From: CAYVBW01 sp964588685 | GTDB lineage: Bacteria; Patescibacteriota; Microgenomatia; UBA1400; PJMF01 | Assembly (NCBI GenBank): GCA_964588685.1 | Contig: CAZPQG010000002.1 | Location: forward strand, 39,621 to 103,620 | Direction: 5' to 3' | Length of the DNA: 64,000 bases | Part shown: piece by piece, positions 37,673-45,658 of the stretch | Layout of the letters: the number at the start of each line of letters is the position of its first letter | Position numbering within the stretch: the stretch's first letter is position 1 | Notes under the pieces: generated by a model | The model's input: only the letters and a program-made list of their open reading frames with translations | The model's database searches: none | What the model was told of the DNA's origin: nothing | Made by a program: the position numbers and the translations under genes

Positions 37673-39673
37673 TTATTCCCCTAAAACTAGGACTGCATCA
37701 AATTCTTCCGTCGGATCTTCAGTTCTAATTTCCTCAGAAAAAACCAGTTCCTGTTCTAAATCTTCAGCCATTGTCTCTAGCAGAAGATCATCACGTTCAG
37801 CCATTAATAAATAAAAACCCGGTTCATAGGTATCAACTGCATTTTTAGCTTCAACTTCACCATAACCTAAGTCTAATAATTCTGTAGAAATTTCTCCGGC
37901 ATAACCTGCTTGAGTGGTGGCATTTACCACTCTTATTGAATATTCGGAGCGATCAATTTCCGGCTCCGGAGTAGGGGAGGGCTCTTCTTCAATTGTTTCA
38001 GGCTCTTCAACTTCAGTCGTTGTTTCCTGATCACCGGTCACCGGGGTCCGAATAGTGTCTGGTTGAGACAATTTTAATACTCCATAGCCAACGCCGATGC
38101 CAACCGCAACAGTTAATGCAAATGCTCCAAAGCCAACCAAAATCATTTTTAACAGGCCGCTGGTGCCATCATCATTTTTAATAGTTCTTTTCATGGTAGG
38201 CTGCTCCTTTGACTTTAAATTTTGTTTAGCTGATAATTTTTTTTCTTTACGTTTACTAGTGAATTTACTTAGGTCAACAGCAAACATATCACCATCCTCT
38301 TCTTTCTTTTTTTGATCAGATTGATCTACTTCTTTACTTTCAGCTGCCTCTTGAGCGCTGTCTTTAATTACTGCAGTTGATGCTGAAGCTGCTGCTGGCG
38401 CTGCTTGAGCAGCCGGCTGATAAACTCGTTTGCCAGCTTTGTCAGCTGATTTTTCCTCAGTGCCGCTGTCTGCTTGAGTCGCTCTTTCTGCTTCGTTTTT
38501 CTTAGATTGTTTTTCTTCTTGTGTTGAGATTGCCGTTTCTGGTTCCGGTTCTTCTTTTTTATCATTTGTTTCTTGAGCTTGGCCCCCAGTTTTTTCAGCA
38601 ACTGCTGCATCGTCTAGATCTATGGACGATTCAGGCTCAATTTCAACATCAGCCCTTTCAGTATCAGCAGCGTTCTTTTCATCGTCTGACATTGCTGCTG
38701 ATTTTTCGCCCGGCTTAGGCAATTGGCCGGCAGCTCCATTTTTTTCTTCAGGAACTTTTTTTGCAGCATCAATTTCAACTGCTGCTTTTTTAAATTGATC
38801 TTTAATTTCAGCTGAAACTTTTATCTTTTCTCGGTTAAATTCAGGAATCTCAAATTCATCAATACTAATCGTACGCATGGCAATAGTCATAGCTTCTGCC
38901 ACATAATTCGGCAATTCATCGCCATTCTCTTTTTGAACCAATTGTTGAATCGGTAAAATATCATCCAACTTCTCTTTTAATTCATCTTCTACTGCCTCAT
39001 TGGATAATAAATAAGCCGTTTGCAGGCTAGGCTCAACGCCTTTCAAGGTTTTAATTGCTTCTACAAACCGATCAATATTTTTTATGGAATCCACCATCGG
39101 CTGGTCTACACCAATATAATGTTTAGCCATAAATAAATTTTCTCCCAGCTGCAACAACGAAACAGAAGGTTCGAGAGAAATGATAGATTTAATAGTCCAG
39201 CTTAAGGGGTAAATTTTATTAAAAACAACTTTTTTACTTTCAAAAGCGTATTTAAGAGGAGCCAATATAGAATGCTGAACTGTTGATAATTGAACTTTAA
39301 AACTACCTTTATACTCACTTAAAATAAAAGTTTCGATTAAGTGCGAATCTGGAGAAATATGTAAGCTAGGGATAACTTCTTCTGTTAAATGCTCTTTTAC
39401 TTGAGCTTCATTTTCTTTTTCCAGATCAATAATAGTATTGGTAAACATTTCATCAGCCAAAACTATTTCAATTTCACCTTCCTCGAGTTTATCTTCAACC
39501 CTGGCTGCTAATTTAACAATGTTCTCAGGAATAAGCTGCCCGTCTTTAATGAGCTTACCATTAAATTGCTTAAAACTTTGGATTGAAAAATTATGAGGTT
39601 TTTTGCCAGGTAAAAATTCAGCTAAATAAGCTAAATTTGGCAAAATGTATAAAAGTTTTTGGGTATCAAGCAT
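37673..39673 (-). CDS. Large membrane protein with C-terminal LytR_C domain
   Basis: Role unknown. Of 666 residues, the first roughly 300 form a globular cytoplasmic region with a weak actin-like/PilM-GspL-like look (LPNLAYLAEFLPG, then ISLEPSVSLLQLGENLFMA). Residues 300-500 are a very acidic, Ala/Glu/Lys-rich low-complexity linker. One membrane helix follows (about 505-530), then a Thr/Glu/Pro stretch with PSPTPEPE. The last 90 residues are a LytR C-terminal domain (YSIRVVNATTQAGYAGEISTELLDLGY). Such LytR_C proteins are frequent in CPR. The PilM-like reading is weak and offered only as an idea. Confidence 0.7.
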   Translation of the reverse strand: MLDTQKLLYILPNLAYLAEFLPGKKPHNFSIQSFKQFNGKLIKDGQLIPENIVKLAARVEDKLEEGEIEIVLADEMFTNTIIDLEKENEAQVKEHLTEEVIPSLHISPDSHLIETFILSEYKGSFKVQLSTVQHSILAPLKYAFESKKVVFNKIYPLSWTIKSIISLEPSVSLLQLGENLFMAKHYIGVDQPMVDSIKNIDRFVEAIKTLKGVEPSLQTAYLLSNEAVEDELKEKLDDILPIQQLVQKENGDELPNYVAEAMTIAMRTISIDEFEIPEFNREKIKVSAEIKDQFKKAAVEIDAAKKVPEEKNGAAGQLPKPGEKSAAMSDDEKNAADTERADVEIEPESSIDLDDAAVAEKTGGQAQETNDKKEEPEPETAISTQEEKQSKKNEAERATQADSGTEEKSADKAGKRVYQPAAQAAPAAASASTAVIKDSAQEAAESKEVDQSDQKKKEEDGDMFAVDLSKFTSKRKEKKLSAKQNLKSKEQPTMKRTIKNDDGTSGLLKMILVGFGAFALTVAVGIGVGYGVLKLSQPDTIRTPVTGDQETTTEVEEPETIEEEPSPTPEPEIDRSEYSIRVVNATTQAGYAGEISTELLDLGYGEVEAKNAVDTYEPGFYLLMAERDDLLLETMAEDLEQELVFSEEIRTEDPTEEFDAVLVLGE

Positions 39674-39847
39674 ATTTTTGGGCAGTTAGTTTAATAAAGG
39701 TTGACAACAAGCAATAAGTAATAAAAGTTCTGCCAACAGCCGGTCAAAAATTTACAGCTGCTTTGAAATTACAACCACTTCTTAGTATGAGCAAAAATCA
39801 CTAATTTTGCAAGAGTAAATATGTATTAAAAAAGAGCTTTTTAAAAG

Positions 39848-39863
39848 CATGTTAACTAACATG
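39848..39863. repeat. Short inverted repeat upstream of the LytR_C gene
   Basis: CATGTTAACTAACATG, with CATGTT pairing AACATG across four bases, lies in the 281-base gap between the cupin and LytR_C genes. It could be an operator for the LytR_C gene or part of the cupin transcript end. No T run follows closely on the minus strand. Function is uncertain. Confidence 0.35.
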
Positions 39864-39954
39864 TTAAATCAAACCTTTTTAAAAACAGCTATTTTAAAAA
39901 GACTTTGCTAGACGCAATATCTAAACAAAATGATGGTTTGACCCAGGCTTAATT

Positions 39955-40341
39955 CTAGTGATCGTGCTCTGCTTCATAAGCTTCGGCTTCAGCCTTATTT
40001 TTATGCACTGTTCCAGCCGGATGATTAGGAGGAGAATAAATCGTATAAAGCTTCAGCGTCTTTTCTGGCGAAACATTAATGACATTATGTTCAGCACCGG
40101 CAGGAACAATCACCGCCTCGTCCTCTTGAGCTGTAATTTCCTCACCGTCTATGATAAATTTAGCCTGACCCTGCTCAAGTCTAAAAAATTGATCTACATT
40201 TTCATGAATTTCTAACCCGATTTCTTCTTTCGGCTTCAGTGCCATAAGCACTAGTTGCTGGTGTTGACCGGTAAAAATAACTTCTCTAAAATTTTCATTT
40301 TTCAGAGTAGCTGTTTCTATATTATCGTAATACCCCTTCAT
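39955..40341 (-). CDS. Single-domain cupin protein
   Basis: Small beta-barrel metal-binding protein of unknown reaction. The 128-residue product has cupin motif 1 as GLEIHENVDQFFRLEQGQ (one His, then Glu where a second His is common) and motif 2 as VPAGAEHNVIN. The C-terminus YSPPNHPAGTVHKNKAEAEA is typical of a bacterial cupin group often annotated as mannose-6-phosphate isomerase-like. It has an AAAGG ribosome-binding site before the ATG. On the minus strand a perfect TATAAT (40402-40407) lies about 60 bases upstream and could be its -10 box. Confidence 0.85.
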   Translation of the reverse strand: MKGYYDNIETATLKNENFREVIFTGQHQQLVLMALKPKEEIGLEIHENVDQFFRLEQGQAKFIIDGEEITAQEDEAVIVPAGAEHNVINVSPEKTLKLYTIYSPPNHPAGTVHKNKAEAEAYEAEHDH

Positions 40342-40497
40342 ATTTAACCTTTCTTTTTTAATTGTGTAGAAAAAATTCTTCTCTTAGTATCAATATAACA
40401 AATTATAATCACTTTAGAAATCACTAAAACTAAATTTCTAAGGAAGGAATTGCAAGATGAAAGAGGATTTACTGAAGAATATCTATCTTTAAAAACT

Positions 40498-40539
40498 AGC
40501 TAAAGTTAGTTTATTAATTATGTGAGCCCGGTGGGAATC
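40498..40539 (+). repeat. Duplicated tRNA-Lys 3' end and flank (tRNA fragment)
   Basis: This stretch repeats, with few changes, the sequence at 40676-40718 that holds the 3' end of tRNA-Lys and its downstream flank. Both begin AGCTAAAG, share GTGAGCCCGGTGGGA exactly, and lie about 179 bases apart. Only the acceptor/T-arm tail of the tRNA is present here, so it cannot make a tRNA. Between the copies lies the structured repeat described next. Confidence 0.8.
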
Positions 40540-40642
40540 TACTGCTCGCTCACTTTTCAAGTTCGCTCCCAGCATTACTCGGGTGCTGCGCGTATTGTTA
40601 ATTGGAACTCCGCACTCGACGGCTGAACCGTTGGTTTCTCAT
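40540..40642 (+). repeat. Structured interspersed repeat, copy 1
   Basis: First of three related copies (others: minus strand 59148-59240, plus strand 63838-63920). Order of conserved parts: a GGGAATC-like left end, CGCTC, hairpin 1 ACTT-TTC-AAGT (40552-40562), TCGCTCCC, hairpin 2 AGCA-N9-TGCT (40571-40587), and a TTCTCAT right end (40636-40642). Hairpin stems differ between copies but stay paired. There is no protein-coding frame. It resembles a REP- or MITE-like element; the mobilising enzyme, if any, is outside the window. Confidence 0.65.
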
Positions 40643-40701
40643 TCAACACCAAGCGACTTACAAAATTAGTAACTTAGCTAAAGCTAAGTTATAAATTTTG
40701 T

Positions 40702-40775
40702 GAGCCCGGTGGGAGTCGAACCCACGACGCACAGCTTAAAAGGCTGTCGCTCTGACCACCTGAGCTACGGGCCCT
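40702..40775 (-). tRNA. tRNA-Lys (anticodon TTT)
   Basis: Minus-strand cloverleaf: acceptor GGGCCCG/CGGGCTC with one G-T pair, D arm GCTC/GAGC, anticodon stem ACAGC/GCTGT around CTTTTAA, T stem GTGGG/CCCAC and discriminator A. CCA is not encoded. Its 3' end and flank are duplicated about 179 bases further downstream. Confidence 0.96.
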
Positions 40776-40982
40776 CGATTTAAAATTTTCTTTTTAGGAT
40801 TAGAGGCATATTATACCAAGTACAGCTTAAAATCTCCATACTTTAAATAGAGCCACAACCTAAACAGCCAGCAATAATTTATTTAATTTTTAATTTTAAT
40901 AATGACCAATATTACATTTCAACCTTCTCATTATTTTAAACCATAATACGCCATAATAGTCTATGGCCGCAAACCTACCAGC

Positions 40983-41546
40983 TTAAGCTCGAGATACATA
41001 TGTTCCATTTTCAGTGTTAATCAGTAAAGTTTCGCCCTTTTCAATAAACAGAGGAACTTGCACCACCAAACCAGTTTCCATTTTCACCGGCTTAGTACCA
41101 GCACTGCTTCGATCTCCGGTTACAGCTTCCCTAGCTTCAGCTACCGTCATTCTCACTCTGGACGGCAAACTGACTGCTAACGGCCGATCTTTATAAATTA
41201 ATAAATGCACTTTGAGCTCCGGCGCTAGAAAATCTTTTTTATTACCTAACACTGCCGCAGAGACTTCTATTTGTTCATAGCTGTTAGGATCCATAAAAAC
41301 CAATTTGTCGTTAGAGGCATACAAAAACTGCATCTCTCTTGACCTAACACTAATTTGTTCTATTTCGTCGTGAGACTTAAAAACATGCTGAATAAAACTG
41401 CCTGTTTCTAAATTCTCCAACTTTGTTCTCGTAAAAGCGGAGCCTTTACCGGGAGAGACAAACTTTTTTTTAACTACCCTATAGGGTTGATCGTGATGCA
41501 GCAAATACATTCCTCGTTCAATATTACCTGCTTTGATTTTTGACAT
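40983..41546 (-). CDS. efp: Translation elongation factor P
   Basis: Relieves ribosome stalling at polyproline by binding near the E/P site. From the ATG at 41546 it has 187 residues (a TTG two codons upstream is less likely). It shows the KOW-like N-terminal domain with the modifiable lysine Lys34 in VSPGKGSAFTRTKL and two OB domains. The family signature VxxPxFIxxGE appears as VQVPLFIEKGETLLINTENGTYVSRA. The conserved lysine suggests beta-lysylation or a similar modification; no modifying enzyme is in the window. Confidence 0.96.
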   Translation of the reverse strand: MSKIKAGNIERGMYLLHHDQPYRVVKKKFVSPGKGSAFTRTKLENLETGSFIQHVFKSHDEIEQISVRSREMQFLYASNDKLVFMDPNSYEQIEVSAAVLGNKKDFLAPELKVHLLIYKDRPLAVSLPSRVRMTVAEAREAVTGDRSSAGTKPVKMETGLVVQVPLFIEKGETLLINTENGTYVSRA

Positions 41547-41664
41547 GGTCAAGATTTTACCTTAAATTTATTACTTCTGTAAAGGAAAAGTGTTCAAACT
41601 CAATTCAATTATAATTTTATTTAACTCATTTAAAATTACTCGCCCTCACACAGTTAAAATTAAA

Positions 41665-42642
41665 CTAAAAACCGAATGATTTAAGCAAGGCATAAATTAC
41701 ATAAAGCAGTAAAACTAAAATTGATTCTTTACGATCAAACTGCCGCTTGCTCAACAAAAATAATACCACCACTACCGCGCATAATAATAAATAAGCTATG
41801 TCAAAAGTAGCTACCTCTCGAGCAATCGGCCAATCTGTGATTAAGGCTGACCCACCTAAAGCAGCTAATGTCACAATAATATTACCTCCCAGCATAGTTC
41901 CAACTGACAAGCGGCTGGAACCCTTAGTTAAAGCCGCTACCGACACAAACATTTCAGGCAGACTAACACCAATACCAATAATAAATACTCCTACTCCTAA
42001 TTGATTAACATTTAATATATCAGCTGCGTTCAAACTCGAATTTACAGTTAATTCAGAAGCAAAGCCAATAATAATTAAGCCCACAATTAACTTAATAAAG
42101 GCTTTTAAATTAAGTTTAGTTTGTAATTTTTTTGACTTTCTTTTAAAACTTGCGATTGCTTTTGCTTGTGTTGATTTTAAACCATTTTTACTCAACAGCA
42201 ATATATATAAAAAATAAGAAGCTAATAAAATCAAGCCATTTATCTGAGTAATTTTGCCATTAATTGCAAATAAAAATAATAATAAAGTGCTAATAATTAA
42301 AGCTAAACCATTGCCGATTATTTCTTTTTTATCAACTTTAATGATTTGAAAAAGTCCGGCCAAACCAAGCACTAAAGTGATTCGAATCATATTAGAGCCC
42401 ACAATACTGCCTATAATCAATTGTGAAACTTCTTCCCCTCCGGCTTGCCTAAAAGCACCACTGAAAGTAATCACAATTTCAGTAAAATTTAAAGCAAAAG
42501 AAACTAAAGTCAAGCCTATAAAAGATTGTGACCAGCCTTTATTCTTTGCAATCATTACAGCGCCTTTAACAGTGAGTTCTGTGCCCAGCCACAATAAAAC
42601 AAAAGAAATTATCAACAAGAAAAAATTAGCTTCTAAAGTCAT
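41665..42642 (-). CDS. CaCA-family sodium/calcium (cation) exchanger
   Basis: Membrane antiporter, probably exporting Ca2+ in exchange for Na+ or H+. The 325-residue protein has about ten membrane helices in two inverted halves. Each half carries an alpha-repeat: FALNFTEIVITF and GSIVGSNMIRITLVLGLAG in the first, GVSLPEMFVSVAA and GTMLGGNIIVTLAALGGSA in the second. The acidic residues that bind the cation (Glu in NFTEI and LPEMF) are present. It is closest in style to YrbG/CAX-like prokaryotic exchangers. Ion specificity is not certain. Confidence 0.9.
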   Translation of the reverse strand: MTLEANFFLLIISFVLLWLGTELTVKGAVMIAKNKGWSQSFIGLTLVSFALNFTEIVITFSGAFRQAGGEEVSQLIIGSIVGSNMIRITLVLGLAGLFQIIKVDKKEIIGNGLALIISTLLLFLFAINGKITQINGLILLASYFLYILLLSKNGLKSTQAKAIASFKRKSKKLQTKLNLKAFIKLIVGLIIIGFASELTVNSSLNAADILNVNQLGVGVFIIGIGVSLPEMFVSVAALTKGSSRLSVGTMLGGNIIVTLAALGGSALITDWPIAREVATFDIAYLLLCAVVVVLFLLSKRQFDRKESILVLLLYVIYALLKSFGF

Positions 42643-42961
42643 GTAGGTTTAAAAATATTTAATAAGTAGATTGACATAATTATTTACTGCAAATACTCAT
42701 GGTAAATATAAACAATCCTATAACAAAAGGGTTAAGCAGTTTTTTGCCACCACCTTATTTATTAAAACAAAATTTATTAATTTATGTTAGAGCAATACTA
42801 AAACTAAAGCCAATTCAAACTGCTGCTAATTCTAGTTAGTTAATAATTAAAAGGTAATTTTAAAGCTAAAAAGATACGGGATTTTTCAAAACCTTTATTT
42901 TTCAATGAACTATTAACAGCTATTATTAGCAGCTAAATTAACAGGTGGTTTTCTCTTAAAA

Positions 42962-42988
42962 TTAGCAACTCTTGACACTGTCTGCTAA
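42962..42988 (+). promoter_or_regulatory. CIRCE-like HrcA operator 1 (hsp20)
   Basis: TTAGCA (42962-42967) and TGCTAA (42983-42988) form an inverted repeat with 15 bases between, total 27. This is the geometry of the CIRCE element TTAGCACTC-N9-GAGTGCTAA, though the inner three bases of each arm differ. It overlaps the -35 hexamer of the hsp20 promoter, where HrcA binding would block polymerase. HrcA itself is not in the window. Confidence 0.65.
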
Positions 42989-42999
42989 TTTGCTATATT
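42972..42999 (+). promoter_or_regulatory. Predicted sigma-70-type promoter of hsp20
   Basis: TTGACA at 42972-42977, a 16-base spacer, and TATATT at 42994-42999. The start of transcription would fall near 43006, giving a leader of about 45 bases that contains the second CIRCE-like repeat. The consensus -35 and the overlapping operator-like repeat make this one of the clearer promoters in the window. Confidence 0.65.
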
Positions 43000-43004
43000 A
43001 AAAA

Positions 43005-43031
43005 TTAGCAATTATAAATTACAACTGCTAA
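43005..43031 (+). promoter_or_regulatory. CIRCE-like HrcA operator 2 (hsp20)
   Basis: A second TTAGCA-N15-TGCTAA inverted repeat (43005-43010 and 43026-43031), again exactly 27 bases. It begins at the predicted transcription start. CIRCE elements are often found in just this position, in the DNA at +1 and in the 5' leader. Two copies 43 bases apart suggest tight repression. Confidence 0.65.
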
Positions 43032-43052
43032 TCTGCAGTGAAAGGCTTAACC

Positions 43053-43469
43053 ATGGATTTAATTCCATTCCAACCACTACAAATGTTAAATCGTTGGCCA
43101 GATTTTTGGGATGATCAAGATTGGCCTTTAACTACACAAGGATCTAATAACTTAGATCTTTATGAAACAGAAGATGAAATTGTGATTAAAACGAATGTAG
43201 CAGGAGTAGACGCTAATGATATTGATTTAACCTTTGAGGACGGAGTACTCTGGGTTAAAGCTGATAAGGTGGAAGAAAAAACTGATGAAGAAAAAAAACA
43301 TTATGCTAAATCAGCTTGGAGTTATTCATATAAGATAGCTGTTCCGGGAAAAATTGACCCCAGTAAAGAACCTGCTGCTGAAGTTGAAAATGGCATTTTA
43401 ACTGTTACTTTTGAGAAGGCTGAAATTTCTAAGCCTAAAAAACTCAAGGTAACTGCTAAGGAAAAGTAG
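43053..43469 (+). CDS. Hsp20/alpha-crystallin small heat-shock protein
   Basis: ATP-independent chaperone that holds unfolding proteins. I chose ATG 43053 (138 residues) because an AAAGG ribosome-binding site lies seven bases upstream; a GTG at 43038 would add five residues. The alpha-crystallin domain (about 28-130) has NLDLYETEDEIVIKTNVAGVDANDIDLTFEDGVLWVKAD and ends with the A-x-x-x-NGILTVTFEK signature (VENGILTVTFEKAE). The N-terminus FQPLQMLNRWPDFWDD is typical. It stands alone, under two CIRCE-like repeats, with a terminator immediately downstream. Confidence 0.95.
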   Translation: MDLIPFQPLQMLNRWPDFWDDQDWPLTTQGSNNLDLYETEDEIVIKTNVAGVDANDIDLTFEDGVLWVKADKVEEKTDEEKKHYAKSAWSYSYKIAVPGKIDPSKEPAAEVENGILTVTFEKAEISKPKKLKVTAKEK

Positions 43470-43482
43470 CTTGGAATAAAGA

Positions 43483-43537
43483 GGCTAGAGCAGTTGGTGC
43501 ATCAAAAACAAGCTAGCCACGCTCTAGCCTTTTTTTT
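43483..43537 (+). terminator. Intrinsic terminator after hsp20
   Basis: GGCTAGAGC (43483-43491) pairs perfectly with GCTCTAGCC (43521-43529), followed by eight T (43530-43537). The loop is long (29 bases). It begins 13 bases after the hsp20 stop. Confidence 0.8.
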
Positions 43538-43626
43538 GTTTATATTTTTATGATCATAGTATCTATTGGCATTAATTTTTTATTAATCAGTCATTTTTAT
43601 TTGCTTTGCTTCGCTATTGTTCATTT

Positions 43627-44646
43627 TTACTCGCTATCAACAACTGCCTCAATTCCAGCTTGAAAAGCTTCAAAAATATTAGTGGGCTGATTTTGTTCAT
43701 CAAAAAAACTAAATTGAGAAAATTGTCCCGGAGCTCCTCGTAATATAAAGGGTGTAATGCCGATTACTTTAGGATGTGACCAAATATGCTGCATGGCATA
43801 TAAATAATAACTTTTAAGCCAGGGGCGAGTATAGTGATTATCAACCCAGCCGGTTTCAGTAATAATTACCTTAAAATCTTTACCTGTTCTTTTCTTTAAA
43901 AAGTTAAGCTCATGTTCAAAGCCGCGAATTGAATCTTGAGCGGTTCGCGTTGGACTGGAGGAAAAACCAGGATTTGGATAAGAGTGAGAATTCCAAACAT
44001 CAATATGATCAAAAATCCAAGGATTATGAGCCAGCATTTTTTTCAAATAAGTAAAAGCTTCCATGGTTTCATCTGAATTTGGAGCTGCTAAGTCCATTGC
44101 AGCCGGCATTACTACGTAATCCGCCTGCTCAGTATTTGCCCAGCTGGCAGCAAACTCTAAAACTTGAGTATAACTAAGTGGATCAACTTGACCTCCCCAT
44201 TCCTGAGCATGATTTACTTCATTAAAAATAATCACGTGCCGTTGCTCAGTCGGCCAATCTAACTTATCCATAAACTGAAACATTTTTACGATCTGGTATC
44301 TAGTAGGACGGGCCCAAACACCAGGCTCTTCATGAAAAGTGGCTAGTCTTAATAGAGGAATAAATTTATTTTTGCCGGCCTCCTGAAAAAATTTTTGCCA
44401 CAGCTCCAACTGATTCAAGTCATTAACAGTTAATGGAATTGTTAAAAAATGCCAATCATCTTTCATTGCACCTTCTTTTAACAACAACTTAGCACTGTCT
44501 AAATCAGTTGGAGAAAGAATATGTACTCCTAAAACTTTATTTTCAATAGCTTGAGCTGATGATGGGCGGAAAAGCTGCCCAAAAAAAAGGGAGGCGATAA
44601 AAATTACAATAAAAATTGGATGAAGTAAAAAATGTTTCAAACGCAT
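43627..44646 (-). CDS. Secreted glycoside-hydrolase-like (clan GH-A type) protein
   Basis: Predicted exported TIM-barrel protein. It has 339 residues with an N-terminal signal peptide or anchor (about 8-33, ending SSAQA). The rest resembles clan GH-A glycosidases: an acid/base-type Asn-Glu pair at N142-E143 in IIFNEVNHAQEWGG and a nucleophile-type E264 in VIITETGWVDN, each preceded by a hydrophobic strand. WNSHSYPNP between them fits the barrel. The family (GH5, GH39, GH53 or a new one) cannot be set by eye. It may act on glycans of the host or own envelope. No other glycosidases are adjacent. Confidence 0.7.
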   Translation of the reverse strand: MRLKHFLLHPIFIVIFIASLFFGQLFRPSSAQAIENKVLGVHILSPTDLDSAKLLLKEGAMKDDWHFLTIPLTVNDLNQLELWQKFFQEAGKNKFIPLLRLATFHEEPGVWARPTRYQIVKMFQFMDKLDWPTEQRHVIIFNEVNHAQEWGGQVDPLSYTQVLEFAASWANTEQADYVVMPAAMDLAAPNSDETMEAFTYLKKMLAHNPWIFDHIDVWNSHSYPNPGFSSSPTRTAQDSIRGFEHELNFLKKRTGKDFKVIITETGWVDNHYTRPWLKSYYLYAMQHIWSHPKVIGITPFILRGAPGQFSQFSFFDEQNQPTNIFEAFQAGIEAVVDSE

Positions 44647-44861
44647 AAAGACAAAAATCTCTTTTAATTAAAAATTAATGTAATCAATTATTTTCAAGCA
44701 CTTTGTCGCTTATTTTGTCTCTTTCAATTTATCTCCTATCAGCTATTATTTTACTACAATTTATCTTTAAATATACAGCTTTATATCCTTCATTTGTACT
44801 TCCCAATTATATTTCCTTACGAAGGAATTTCTTTTTTGCAGTTTTGCCTTAATCTTTATGC

Positions 44862-44867
44862 TATACT
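44862..44867 (+). promoter_or_regulatory. -10 box of a likely leaderless transcript
   Basis: TATACT lies just six bases before the ATG at 44874, so transcription would start at or next to the start codon. There is no Shine-Dalgarno sequence between. No good -35 is seen. Confidence 0.4.
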
Positions 44868-44873
44868 GACACT

Positions 44874-45533
44874 ATGAAAAAAATTTGGAAAACTTTACTG
44901 TGGCTGTCGTTTGCAACTTCCACCATTTTATCAAGTATTATTCTCTTTTGTTTATTTTATCAAACCCCGCAAACTACCATTGTGCAGCAAGAATTACAGC
45001 AGGTCAGTATTAACTCCAGCAACCAAGAAAATACTAAGGTGCAAGGAATACAAAGCACTGTTAAACTGGAAGACGCTCGAGCAGAAATTGTAGCAAATTT
45101 TTTAGCCCAGCACAATTCTCCTTTAAGACCTTACACTTATTACGGTCAATTGCTAGTTAAAATCGCAGACCGCCATCAATTAGATTTTAGATTTTTGCCT
45201 GCTATTATGATGCAAGAAAGCAATCTGTGCAAAAATATTCCTGAAGGGACTTATAACTGCTTAGGTTTTGGCATTCATTCCGGAGGCACTTTAGGTTTTG
45301 AAAGCTATGAGGCAGGTTTTGAACGAGCAGCTCGAGAACTACGCGCCAATTATGTAGAACAAGGCAGAATTAAAGTCTCAGAAATAGCTCGCAAATATAC
45401 TGCCAGTGTTGATCAGTGGACTAATGCAGTCAGCCAATTTATGTCTGAAATGGAATATGATGATCGACAAAAGGGAATTGAGAAAAGAGGTGATGCCAGT
45501 GTTTTGGAATACGTAAGGTTGGATGAATTATAA
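44874..45533 (+). CDS. Secreted lysozyme-fold (glucosaminidase-like) protein
   Basis: Probable peptidoglycan-cleaving or remodelling enzyme outside the membrane. The 219-residue product has an N-terminal membrane/signal segment (about 8-29), a linker, then a domain from about 75. That domain has LVKIADRHQLDFRFLPAIMMQESNLCKN, where the Glu in MMQESN is in the place of the catalytic Glu of lysozyme-like transglycosylases. NCLGFGIHSGGTLGFESYEAGFERAAREL is typical of glucosaminidase-like domains in CPR. The exact activity is not proven. It appears to be a single-gene unit with its own promoter. Confidence 0.75.
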   Translation: MKKIWKTLLWLSFATSTILSSIILFCLFYQTPQTTIVQQELQQVSINSSNQENTKVQGIQSTVKLEDARAEIVANFLAQHNSPLRPYTYYGQLLVKIADRHQLDFRFLPAIMMQESNLCKNIPEGTYNCLGFGIHSGGTLGFESYEAGFERAARELRANYVEQGRIKVSEIARKYTASVDQWTNAVSQFMSEMEYDDRQKGIEKRGDASVLEYVRLDEL

Positions 45534-45623
45534 TTTATAAGTTAATTATAAGATGATTTAATTTTTAATATTCTATAATATTTTCAATCATATTAATATC
45601 TTTTGATAGTCAATGAATAAGGA

Positions 45624-45652
45624 TTGACAATCTTATAATAATTCTATATAGT
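45624..45652 (+). promoter_or_regulatory. Strong predicted promoter of a small RNA
   Basis: A perfect TTGACA (45624-45629), 17-base spacer, and TATAGT (45647-45652, five of six consensus). The start of transcription is expected near 45659. The only thing downstream before a terminator is a 74-base structured stretch with no reading frame. Confidence 0.65.
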
Positions 45653-45658
45653 AATAAA

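Noticed and set aside
38368..38610. Gln/Lys-rich 80-codon frame inside the LytR_C gene
   Set aside because: Out-of-frame reading of the low-complexity linker; composition follows from GCA/GAA-type repeats.
40399..40503. Short frame reading like an XRE-type helix-turn-helix fragment (LQDERGFTEEYLSLKTS)
   Set aside because: It has no start codon and spans only about 33 codons, and the resemblance rests on a few residues. It might be a gene remnant, but support is too weak.
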